Source: Rhizophagus sp. LPA8_4_AMF
Lineage: Eukaryota > Glomeromycota > Glomeromycetes > Glomerales > Glomeraceae
NCBI GenBank assembly: GCA_021464525.1
Contig: JADRCO010000653.1
Span: 1-28,812, forward strand
DNA: 28,812 bases
Reading direction: 5' to 3'
Within the stretch, counting starts at the first letter, position 1; each line of letters begins with the position of its first letter. Shown here piece after piece: positions 1-10,752 of this stretch. The translations under genes were made by a program, and so were the position numbers. The notes below the pieces were generated by a model. It made no database searches and was not told where the DNA came from. It saw only the letters and a list, made by a program, of their open reading frames with translations.

Positions 1-52
<52 letters not shown>

Positions 53-93
53 TATTTAATTATGATATTAACACTTCCTATATTTCGTTATAG
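1..93 (+). other. Intron tail with a T37/A15 homopolymer junction
   Basis: The window opens with 37 T followed by 15 A, then AT-rich sequence ending in TTATAG at 88-93. The helicase reading frame becomes convincing protein only after this AG, and the residue at the junction uses two bases from before it, so I read this as the 3' end of an intron with a phase-2 acceptor. The adjoining T and A runs could pair as a hairpin, and their exact length is likely to be unreliable in any assembly. Confidence 0.6.
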
Positions 94-1435
94 GTATGTC
101 GTAGACACTGGATTTGTTAAACAAAAAACATATGACCCAAGCACAGGGATGGATGCTCTTTTGGTTGTGACAATATCAAAAGCTGCAGCAACACAAAGAG
201 CGGGTCGTGCAGGAAGGACTGCTCCGGGGAAGGCATTTAGATTATATAGTAGAGAATCATTCGAACAAATGGAAGAAGAGACGGTACCAGAAATTCAAAG
301 AAGTAGTTTGCTTGGTACGATACTGAGCTTAAAGAAAATGGGAATTAAAGATATTATTCGGTTTGAATTTATTGATCCACCAGATTCCATTCTTGTCACG
401 AATGCATTAAAACAACTCTTTTTATTGGAGGCAATTGATGAAAATGGAAAATTAACGCCATTAGGAAATGAAATGTGTATATTCCCTTTAAATCCATTTT
501 TATCAAGAGTCTTGGTAGCAAGTGCAAGACAATTTGAATGTAGTAAAGAAGTTTCAACAATTGTGGCTATGTTATCGGTAGAAGAAATATTTTTCACACC
601 AAGAAATGAAGAAAAATTATTTGAAGCGAATGAAAAGAGAAAAGAATTTTATCATCCTTCAGGTGATTACATTACATTACTAAACATTTTTGAAGGATAT
701 CGTGATAGTGGATATGATAAAGATTGGTGTAGAGATAATTATTTTAATCATCGGGCTTTATCTATGGCTAAAAGTGTTCGAGATCAATTACGTGAATTAA
801 TGCAAAAACATGAAATTCCAATAATTTCATGTAGACACAAAGAGAATCGAGAAGACGGCGAAGATATCCATAGAAAAAAGCGTAGTAAAAGAACATATTA
901 CGAGACAAAGGCAAGAAAATATGATTTCTCAAAAATCTTGGAATCATTTTCTACATCATATTATATTCACTTAGCAAAAAGGCATCCACATAGACCGGTA
1001 TTTTATCATTATGCCTCAGCTAAAGTTCATACTAATGAAATTGTGGATTCTAATAATTCATTACTGGCTTTACATATCTCACCTACATCAGCATTACATC
1101 CTGATAATAAAATTGTTAAAATTAATAATCTGGATTGGGTGATGTATCATTCAGTATTATATACTAGTAAGGCTTTAATGAAAGTTGTTAGCAAAGTTAA
1201 ATTTGAATGGGTAGAAGAAAAAATTAAATTATTTAAGAAATTAGAAACTGTAAATTTGAATGGTGATACTAATACAAGTAGTGAAATTAAAAGTAATAAT
1301 GGTGAAAGTGTAGTTATAGAATCGGATGGAATTGAACGTGATGTAATGGAAGAAGAAGAGAAGAAGAGAAAGAAATTAGAAGCTATTGAAGCTGCAAGGC
1401 AAAGAGCGTTGAACAGAAGATCATTAAATTCATAG
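94..1435 (+). CDS. DEAH-box ATP-dependent RNA helicase, C-terminal part (5' end outside window)
   Basis: This is the last exon of a DEAH/RHA-type RNA helicase, an enzyme that remodels RNA or RNP complexes using ATP. What is visible: the end of RecA domain 2 with motif VI QRAGRAGR about 35 residues into the exon; then VPEIQR and the helicase-associated (HA2/ratchet) region (KQLFLLEAID, LTPLG, FPL, MLSVEEIF, GDYITLLNIF, DWC); then the OB-fold end (HISPTSALHP, DWVMYHSVLYTSKALMKVV). The last ~60 residues are charged and coiled-coil-like (EEEEKKRKKLEAIEAARQRA). Motifs I-V, including the Walker A and DEAH boxes, lie upstream of the window. A charged insert (HRKKRSKRTYYETKARK) precedes the OB fold. 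The family is clear, but the orthologue is not: it resembles the Prp22/DHX8, DHX33 and DHX40 types about equally. The gene converges tail-to-tail with the next one, leaving 194 bp between stop codons. Confidence 0.9.
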
Positions 1436-1629
1436 AAATTAATTTTATCCTAATTATCACTTTTAAAACTTTTATATTAATATACCATAGTTTAAAAATA
1501 TTTTTATTTGAAAGAAAACAATTTAATAATTTATTCTTGTAAACTAAGTACTTAAATTAATATAAAAACTGTGTAGTATATATTACACTTTGTGAATTTA
1601 CTATTATATTATACCACGACAAAATATGT

Positions 1630-3407
1630 TCATTTTTTGTTTAAATCTTGCGAAACATCAATAGATTTATATGAATCATCGACTTCGACCCAATCTTCTT
1701 TGCCAGAAACTACAGCCCAAAGACTATTAACCCTTTCTTCTAACCATGACTTAAACTTTAATCCATCTACCCAAGATTTTGGTAATTTTTCATATCCAAT
1801 TCTAGCGCCCAACAAAGCTCCAGCAACAGCACCATTCGTATCAGCGTCACTAGATCATTTATGAAGTTAATTAGTTAGTTAAAATTATTAACTTTGTTTA
1901 AATTAAAGTCACAATTCTTACCCGGCTTCCAAAATTAATTCAGTTATAATCGTCTTAAAAGCCTCGCCCTCATTTGGTTGTTGATTCAAATTTCTTGTAA
2001 AACAGTATAATGCTGATCCAAGACACTTATAAACATATCCAATTGAAGAACTTTCATCTAATTCAAGAGATGCTAAATTGTCGGGAAAACAATATTTTAA
2101 AAGAGCTTCTTCACCAATATCAACTTGAAAATTTGTAAAACTTTGTGATTTCTCGGGTTGCTCAACTGAATTAGTAATAAATTTATAACGTTCCACAACA
2201 GAACGAACAAATGCTGTCATAACAGGATCAGCTCCAAACGTATCAATTCCAGGAGGTGGATTTTCAGGAATTTTGACAATTTCACGGGGATTATTTTGTT
2301 TTAGTTTATCACTACTTCTTATTATACGATTAGTCTCACCATTATTTCCTTTTGAACTAACTTTATTGATTATTTTACCAATAATACTTTTCTTTTTTTC
2401 CGAACGCGATTTAATTACAGATGGAGGATCCTCTGAATCAATATCCAAATCCGATTGATTATCCGGATTTCCAGATTGTGTCCATTTTAATATCTCCTTT
2501 TTTGTTTCATCATCTAGATCAGGTAACATATCTTGTGTATTATCTTTTAATAATCTTGAAATTAAATTTGTTACAATTATACTTGATACACAACATCTTG
2601 GATCAGCGTGAGTAACTTTCGTTGCTTGTAAGGTTTGTTTTATCACTTGTTTCTCATCCCAAAAGAATGGTGCACCTAATACAGCAGTTCGCATTAGTGC
2701 ACCATTGGCAGCCATATTACGGTTAAATCGAACCCAAACTTCCCATGATGCACGATGAGGTTTAGCTTCAAATTTGGAATGACTCAAGACGGTTCCAACA
2801 GTTGTCCCTTTAATAAAGTTGAGTAAATATGAAAATATTCATTTCGAATCCATTTTTTTTTTATTAAATCAAACCTTTTCCTACCTATACCAAAAGGTGG
2901 TTTGTTATTAAGTTCTGGATATCCTTTATTAACCCATTTACTTAATCGATGCGCGAAATCACGAGAATTAAATAACCCATTTGTTGCAATTAATGAATCA
3001 ATTATAACAAGTTGTTGATCTAAAGATGTTCAAATATTAATAATAATAAATATTTTATAAGATGTTACAAGGAATATATACCTGTATCATCAGTCCAATC
3101 ACCATCATCCCACCTTCTTCGGTGATAATCTCTGTAAAATTCATACCCTTTATCTGATCCAAATGATATTGGCCCGATGCCATATAATTCTCTGGCTTTA
3201 CTTTTTGATAAAAACTCTGTGGCTAAACCTATGGCGTCGCCAAGTGCAGCTCCTTTATTTATAGGGTATGTCAAATTAAATTAATTAATGATAAATGAAT
3301 TATGCGTTATTATGATAGTTTATAAATAACATACCAAAAATGCAACCCTTTAGTTTATCATAAATTTCATCCGGACGAAGTCTTGAAGCATTTTCGGGTA
3401 TACTCAT
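1630..3407 (-). CDS. ADP-ribosylglycohydrolase family protein, five exons
   Basis: Exons on the minus strand: 3407-3335, 3252-3082, 3019-2885, 2807-1922 and 1849-1630. All have GT-AG borders and consistent phases, giving 494 residues. The family removes ADP-ribose from proteins or small molecules through a two-metal (Mg or Mn) site. The diagnostic parts are present: GCIFGAALGDAIG at residues 21-33, WTDDT at 77-81 (first metal-binding Thr-Asp-Asp set), THADP, ANGALMR, and GDADTNGAVAGALLGAR from 422 (Asp423, Asp425, Thr426, the second metal set). The GDADTN motif lies just across the last intron, which supports that splice. A hydrophilic insert at about residues 243-303 (acidic patch, then lysine-rich) is absent from compact members and probably loops out of the all-helical fold. 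Substrate (ADP-ribosyl-Arg, -Ser or other) cannot be told from sequence. The gene is transcribed away from the ASNSD1-like gene, 484 bp apart. Confidence 0.92.
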
Positions 3408-3891
3408 CTTATTCAAACTAAAAAAAGAATTAATAATAATAAATATAAATCAATCACAAATCAACAAGTTTATAAAAATAATGAAAAAAAAAAAAATTTT
3501 GAAACGCGGACGAATTTTCCGTTTTAATATGCTTTATATATCGGAGTACGTAATTTCTTGCACTATGGTTACGCTGCATGGCTCGTAAATGATTATAATG
3601 GTTATTCAGAAATATCAATCATATGATATGCAACAATGGCGGGAAAAGTGTGTCAAACGTAAATCGTGGCGCATGCAGCTTTCATAATTAAATAAATTCT
3701 AAGTTTTTTTTTGATATGGTTAATCCCCTTTTCAACTTTCGGAATTCATTTTATATGTATAATGAAGATTATCTAATTTAACCATTTATTTTTATTATAA
3801 ATAAATCATACATAACTTTTTATCCACTTTCTTTTCAAATTTGAATCTTTATTGTAATAGCATTTGTTTATCATTAATTTTTATATATAAG
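3408..3891. promoter_or_regulatory. Shared divergent promoter region
   Basis: This 484 bp gap separates two start codons pointing away from each other (ADP-ribosylglycohydrolase on -, ASNSD1-like on +), so both promoters must lie here. It is less AT-rich in its centre (about 3500-3680: CGCGGACG, GTGGCGCATGCAGC) than at its edges. I see no canonical element strong enough to name. Confidence 0.5.
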
Positions 3892-6779
3892 ATGTGCGGT
3901 ATATTATTTCGATTACAATTAAAAAAATCCCTCACAAATGATTCATTTCACAAGGAATTGTGGAATCAATTGATGATTCTCAATAATCAGCGTGGTAATT
4001 TAATAATCGCTTATAGATTGATTGATAACATCGTCCTTTTAACTCCTACGTATTTGATGTATGCGTTTTTATCACAGGACCGGACAGTCAAGGGGAATTA
4101 TTTAAATCAATCCAATCACAGTCTCCCTCTTTATATACGGTCTATTTAACATTTTTTGGCGCAGTTTTACATTTACGAGGGCCTTCTATTGTTAAGCAAC
4201 CTTTAACTGATAACGATGAAGAAGACGTGTTACTATGGAACGGAGAGATATTTAATGGAGTTGAGGTAAGATAAATACTGACTTTTTACAATAGAAAGGT
4301 GTGATAATCCAAGGAGTTATTGATAAATCCTCGATTCAAAGAACGCATTTAATACATAATTATTTGTTGGGTAATTTTGTTTTGCACGATCTAATATCAC
4401 ATGTTCCTATGTATGTCACATACTCTTTATTGCAAATCGCTTATATCTTTACGACTCGTTATCAAATAAGCTTTAAATTATCCGATCTAATCTGTTTATT
4501 AGATTCCTCTCGGAGAAAACGATACAAAATATCTCTTTGCTGCTTTGAAAATGAGCCATAATATTGAGAATGATAATGAAGAAAAGAATAGAATACTTCA
4601 TATCCTTCAAAATATTGAGGGACCGTATGCAATTATATACTGGCAGGTTAATATTGTGTTTGCCTTTTGTTTGTCCTCGATTCTTCCTATTTAAATTATA
4701 AAATAATTATTTTTGGACGTAGAGCTCAAAACGTAGATTATGGTTTGGACGAGATTGTTTAGGAAGACGATCTTTACTATGGAATTTACATTCTGAGGAA
4801 GATAATTTTATTTTAACATCTGTGGGGTGTAAAATTTCACAAATGTCAGAATCACCTTATTTCGCCGAAGTCCCAGCCAATGGCATATTCTATTTAGATT
4901 TGGATAAGATGTTGTCATCGACCTCATGGGGTATTTATATTTGTTTTTTTTTAAAAAAAAAAAATAATTTATTATATATATAATGTAATTGACTTATCAT
5001 ACCTTCTCTATTCTTATAACTAAAGAACCATTTAATAATTTCTTGGTAAATTACAAATGGCATGAAGTAAATAGTTCGGTTAATAATGATTCATCATGTA
5101 TACTGGCAAGGAATCTATTATTCTTTAAATTGGCTAAATTTATCATTTAATACGAATATTGACCAACCTTATTTCGAATTGTTAGACTTTACCTTTTGGT
5201 AAAGTAAATGACACTCTTCCAAATCCCGAAGATTTACCTCAGTTACCAGCTTCATCAGATTTATCAAATTTATTTATTCCAGCCATATCACTTAAAATTC
5301 AAGATGCTATAGATAGGCTAATTGAAGAATTAGGAGATTCTGTAAGACGACGTATTATAGAAATTCCATGTGTAAGGTAAATGATTAACTTTATAGCTTC
5401 GTTTTTTAAAGTAAATTTTAATATTTCTTATGTTTATTTAGATCAATACAAGATGCTAGAGTAGCTATTATGTTTTCTGGAGGATTAGATTGTATTTGTC
5501 TTGCTGCTTTAGCAGATAGATATATTCCAAAAGAAGAAGCAATAGATCTACTAAATGTAGGTTTTGAAAATATTAGAATTCAGCAAATAAAAAAGAATGA
5601 AAGGACAAATATTTCTTATAAAGATAATTCTATTTATGACGTTCCAGATAGATTAACCGGAAGACAAGGGGTTGAAGAATTAAGGTATGAATAATAGAAT
5701 CATTTTTTTTTAAATAAAAGCTTTTATAAATGTTTGATATATTATTAATTATTTAAATATAAATAGAAAAATAGCACCTAATCGTAAATGGAATTTTGTG
5801 GAAGTGAATGTTCCATATGAAGAGGCTTGTGCCTTTAAACCTAATATAATAGAGTTAATGGCACCATCAGATACAATCATGGATTTGGTAAGTTAAAAAA
5901 AAAGTAAAACGATAAACAAAAATAAATAAAGATTATATGTAACTTATTTTTTGATAATAGAGTATAGCAATGGCTTTTTGGTTTGCAGTTCGTGGAAAGG
6001 GTTTGTATTATAAACTTAATTGAATAATTAAATAAGATTTTAATATGATTACATCATTTTTTTTTTCTTTTGTAGGTCAAATTGCTAGTTTAGATGATCC
6101 AGAGGTTATTCATTAGTAAATATGTATTTAAATATGATTAATAAAAGCTTTATTAATTTATGGTTTTCTTCTTTTAGATAATGATTGATTATGAAAGTAA
6201 AGCTAGAGTTATACTTGTTGGAGTAGGAGCTGATGAGTTATTAGGAGGATATTCAAGACATCGTGAAGCATTTAAACAACATGGATGGAAAAAGTTAATT
6301 GAAGAGGTAAAGACAAACATTTATTTATCTTTTTTTTACTTTAAAATAAGCTAAATTAGGTTCTTTTTATAAAATAATGTTCTATTAGATTCAATTAGAT
6401 GTTGATAGGATTTCAACTAGAAATTTGGGTAAATAAAGCATAATTAATAAAATTATAATAGCATTAACTTTTTTAATTGTTATTTTGGTTATTATTAGGT
6501 CGTGATGATAGGATAATATCATCTCATTCTAAAGAATCAAGGTTCCCTTATCTTGCATCAAATGTTGTATCCTTTTTGTGTTCATTACCTATGTATATTA
6601 AAGCAGATATGAGATATGAAAGAGGGATTGGGGAAAAGCTTTTACTACGCCATGTAGCAAGACAATTGGGACTATTTAATGCAAGTTTCTTATGGAAAAG
6701 AGCTATACAATTTGGAGCAAAAACTGCAAAGATGACCAATGAGAATAAAAAAGAAAAAGGAGATATGAGAGTTATCTGA
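3892..6779 (+). CDS. ASNSD1: Asparagine synthetase domain-containing protein (ASNSD1-like), about 13 exons
   Basis: Exons: 3892-3994, 4078-4265, 4503-4646, 4723-4930, 5026-5066, 5186-5376, 5442-5684, 5767-5887, 5961-6000, 6076-6104, 6178-6306, 6389-6428 and 6499-6779. This model keeps frame throughout and gives 585 residues; human ASNSD1 is somewhat longer. It begins MCGI, with Cys2 in the position of the class II glutamine amidotransferase nucleophile, followed by NQRGPDSQG, AVLHLRG and LLWNGEIFNG. The C-terminal half has the ATP-pyrophosphatase P-loop FSGGLD (Ser304-Asp308), then DVPDRLTGRQG, GVGADELLGGYSRH, STRNLGRDDR and RGIGEKLLLR, which are hallmarks of the ASNSD1 branch rather than of true asparagine synthetase. 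Whether this branch makes asparagine is not established from sequence. The start is fixed because Cys must be residue 2. Two borders are weak: the donor at 5067 (alternative at 5046) and the donor at 6105, which would be GTTATT. The 3' end converges with the BTB gene. Confidence 0.9.
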
Positions 6780-7326
6780 AATATAAAGAAATTAAACATA
6801 AGATTATTAGTTTTAAATGGTAAGACTTTTTTTATTTGTAAAAAGTATTTAAAGGTATTAATACATAGTTATATAATTACAAAATTTAATACTAACTTAT
6901 TTATATTTATATTATAGTTATTTTATAATTATAACCATAAATGATTATTATATAATCAGTCACAAACTCATCAATACATATACAAATATGCTGTGTACAT
7001 GTATTATTACAAAATATTTTGCAAATCAACCGGTCAAATTATACAACGGAGGAAAAGAATTGCCAATTTTGTATTTTTGTTTTGAATATAAATAGATTGA
7101 ATAACCATAATAAGATTTTTTACTATAATATAATTAATAATAAATTTATACTTACATGCTATTAGTATAATTGATTACTTTAATAAATATCTTTTTCAAA
7201 TGAACAAAAAAAGTCATAAATGTTATAAATGTCATGATACACTTTAAATGATGAACTTTGATTGATTAATATACAATAATAAATGTTTGTGTTTTATATT
7301 AACTATCTAATAAAAAAAGACAACAT
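6780..7326. other. AT-rich tail-to-tail intergenic spacer
   Basis: These 547 bp separate the stop codons of two convergent genes and should contain both 3' UTRs. The stretch is very AT-rich with several AATAAA-like words. I see no ORF, RNA gene or repeat in it. Confidence 0.6.
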
Positions 7327-8316
7327 TTAACTGACTCTATAATTAGCTAATCTAGTATGTATTATAATATCTTCTTTATCATAACGATCTTTAATGTTGA
7401 TAGATATTTTATAATAATTTCCGTAATTCCCTGTAGGAGTAAGCTCATCGATAACTTGGATAGATTGAAAAGAAATACTTTGCATTGTAGATTCGAAATA
7501 CAATTGAATTTCTTTAGAAAATTTATCTAGGATACAATAACCTATTACACCGTATGGTTTCATGATAGGCATATAATAGAATTTTAAAGCAGATTCAATT
7601 TCTTTCCAATAAGCTTCTACATCAGAAGTGTTTGAAAAAAATTTCAATTCAACTCGCTCTTCAAAACATCCCATGGCCCCATAAATTAATTCTTCTAAAG
7701 CATTAATAAATTGATCAACTTTAGCTCCGGCAGATTTATGTATTAAAACAGAAGCATTAGCAGGATTATTGTGAGAATTTTTTTTTTTGTCGCTTGATTG
7801 ACTATCAAGCATTAAATCATCATCATCATCATATTCATCATTGTCACCAGTTACAGGAATGCGAAAATATTCAATTTCTTTTTTAATTTCATCAAGAGTT
7901 ACAAAAGTAACTTTATCTTTATCACGTTCACTTAATAATAATTTACCAGTACGATAAAATTCCATTATATATCGAAATGCATACCCATTTCTATCAAAAA
8001 AATATATATTACCAGCTTGTGGATGAAGCATTGCTCGATTTTTATCTTGAAACATTGTTCCCAATAATGTATCTGGATATTCTGTTAAAGTTGAAGCATA
8101 TGTTTCATACTAATCATAAATTAATATAAAAAGTTATAATGTTAGATTAACATTCAATATAAAGTAAATGCAATTAATAAATAAATGATTAAATAAATTT
8201 TTAATTTACTTTTTTTGATTGTTTACCTTGATTCCTCCAACATTTAAAATGATTGTACGTTCACTACTTCGTTTTAAATTTTCACTGATATCAATGTTAT
8301 TATTTTTAGAAGACAT
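7327..8316 (-). CDS. BTB/POZ (K+-channel T1/KCTD-like) domain protein, copy 1
   Basis: Two exons (8316-8227 and 8109-7327) encode 290 residues. The BTB/T1 domain begins at about residue 20 with ERTIILNVGGIK, continues across the intron with YETYASTLTEYPDTLLGTMF and HPQAGNIYFFDRNGYAFRYIMEFYRTGKL, and ends near EIEYFRIP. This LNVGG...T...PDTLLG...FDRNG..F layout is that of KCTD and voltage-gated channel T1 domains, which oligomerise and often serve as cullin-3 adaptors. There is no membrane segment, so it is a soluble protein and not a channel. An acidic linker (DNDEYDDDDD, from a CAT/ATC microsatellite on the plus strand) leads to a second conserved block of ~130 residues starting AGAKVDQFINALEEL, for which I know no function. 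The same block is present in the paralogue at 12577-13447. The role as a cullin adaptor is an inference. Confidence 0.9.
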
Positions 8317-10752
8317 GATGAATATGATCCTTTTTTGTACGTTTCTACCTTTTAAAGGAAAAAATTTTTTTTTTTTGTTTTGAGGTCCCCGAATATTTTA
8401 TTGAAAAGGGATGCTTTTATTTAAAGATAAAATGGAAAATTTTTTAGGAAAAAATAATTCCAATTTATTTATTGCATGAATTTTTTTTAGTGGTACAATT
8501 TAATCCGGGTTTGAAAAATGTTAATAAAAATAGTCTATCGAGTAGTTTATCGGTAAATTTATGTTTAATAGTGTTATGCTTAAAAATTATCCATTCATAA
8601 AGAGGTCGTCGTTTACCCACCTAACTTACGAGGGCAATTTTCATTACTGAATTCGGTATCAGAAAGGCCGAATCTGATCCGACCGAATCCGGTTATGCTA
8701 TTTATTTAACTGCGGAAGATCCTTTGGCTGAAATTAATTAATTATTTATTGGCCAAATTTTGTACACAAAATTAAAAATTATTAATACATCTATGGTCCC
8801 ACGTGTACAAATAACATATTACAATGGTTTCAAATAAAGAAAAAAAAGAAAGAAAACCCGCTTAATTTTGAAACTGTGTTTTTAATCCAAATAAAAACTC
8901 CTAAGTTCTCGGAAACAGAGAAAAAAAAAACCTTTTAAGGGGATTATAATAAAGAAATATGTAATTTTATTACCTTTAAAGGTTTTTAATTTTTTTAAAA
9001 AAAAATCTTTTTTATATAGACTATTTTGCGAATAAAATAAAATTTCAAAACTTCGGTTTTATTAACTTATGGTAAGTGTAATTTTGGTAAAATATTTCTT
9101 TCATAATTAATACGGCTTATAGCTTCAGAAATGATAAAAAAAAGAATCTAATTAACACCACGCATTTTTTTTTTTCATTTAAAGAACTCGTCTGACATCA
9201 CGTGAAGAACGTAATTACCCCTGACACTTTTTTAGCAATATATATACTTACATACGAGCAACTGTACCACAGCAAAGTTAAATTTATAGTATAACGCGTA
9301 TTCGGTTTTTCGCTCAAATTTATTCGATACTTATTGTTCATTTATAAAAAAATGTACAAATAAAAACATTAAATCCGCAAATAATTAATTTCAGATTCGA
9401 GTTTTTGATAAATAAAACGCGCCATGCTATAACCTCGCTATGGCATCACTATAAATATTATAGGAGAAAAGGAATGACATTCTAATTTGGTCGATTTACC
9501 GTTTGTTTCTTTTTTGGGCGAGAAAACATTATGATCCAAATTTCCTTTCCTTCATTTGTAGGAACGCGCTTAGCATCACCTTTTTCCATTTTACGCCGTA
9601 GAAATTAATGTGTCCTAAATTATTAAGATTTCGCTAATAAGAATAACAAATATAATTCTGCCGGAAATAGTATGGTGAGATATTTTAGCTTCAACCTGCG
9701 TGTGCACCACTTTTTTAGCATTAATAATAGAATCTCGGTCACGATTGAGATCGTAAAGGTTTTGAATTTGCCGGTGTATCTGGCATTTTGATAGTCAGAT
9801 TAAATCCTTCTAGCAACATATTAATATCAACTTCTTCGTTCTTTTTCCTTGGTTATCTATCCAAGATTTTCAGTTTGTATATTGATTTATCGAAAAATCG
9901 TAAAAATGTCTCAATTGGTTCTACACATTGAAATCAGCGAACAAGACAAAAAAAAACTCACTTCTACTTGTAAACGAAGTATAAATACTTTTGACCTTGA
10001 AGTACGTAATAATATCTTCATTAACGTAACCTAAAGATAACATCGTTTGTAATCTCGAAACATTTCTCACTTATTTTGATAAATGTAATGAGTAATTGAC
10101 ACCAAATGGTATATATTGTATAAGCATTAATAATACAAGTCAACAAAGAAATAGAATTTAGTTTAGTAATAAGAAATATTTAAGAAATATTTAAGAACTT
10201 TTTGGTACGCATCAACAATATATGAACACGCTCCGTTTTCAGCATTTATATAATATATACAAGCTGTTTTGTACTCGGCACCAAAAAATAAGTTCTTCGT
10301 ATTACTCTTTTGAGTGAAATTTTACGCAATTTACAGAAGACTGGGATGTTTAAAAAACGGGAAATTACGTAGATATCAGATATATATTCTATCGGATTGG
10401 TTAGGTCACGAGAGTGACGAGACCAGACTACAGAAACGCCACTTCATCGGCGTTACCATTTTCAGAAATGCGTATACAGCGCAGTAAGCCACATTTGAAC
10501 TTTTCTGTATAGAAATTATCGGACATTTCGGCATGTATCAAACTTCATACAATCATAAGTGATGATGAATGTGGTTACGTGTTCAGTTCGAATTATGAAA
10601 TATGTCCATTCTAATAAATAAAGGGCAAATACCGGTTTGTATAACAATAATACAATACAAAATTATATAAATATGGGTTATTTCTTTGATACCAATTTTC
10701 TCACTGTATTATTTTCCTCTCTCGACAAAAACAATTTTTTATATAATAAAAA
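8317..10752. other. 2.4 kb region without a recognised gene
   Basis: No convincing gene is visible. It is less AT-poor in code than its surroundings and has several GC-richer islands (8600-8700, 9180-9330, 9420-9800, 10380-10580). At 8653-8682 there is an imperfect hairpin (TCGG-T-ATCAG pairing with CTGATCCGA). At 9497-9830 the minus strand has three short protein-like stretches in different frames, possibly a gene relic. At 10404-10454 two small hairpins lie side by side. The last ~100 bp should contain the promoter and 5' UTR of the PB1-UBA gene, with a pyrimidine-rich tract CTCTCTCGAC near 10723. Confidence 0.5.

Noticed and set aside
9906..10034. Short ORF MSQLVLHIEISEQ... of 42 codons with a fair start context
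   Set aside because: No recognisable motif, and length within chance expectation for a 2.4 kb non-coding stretch.
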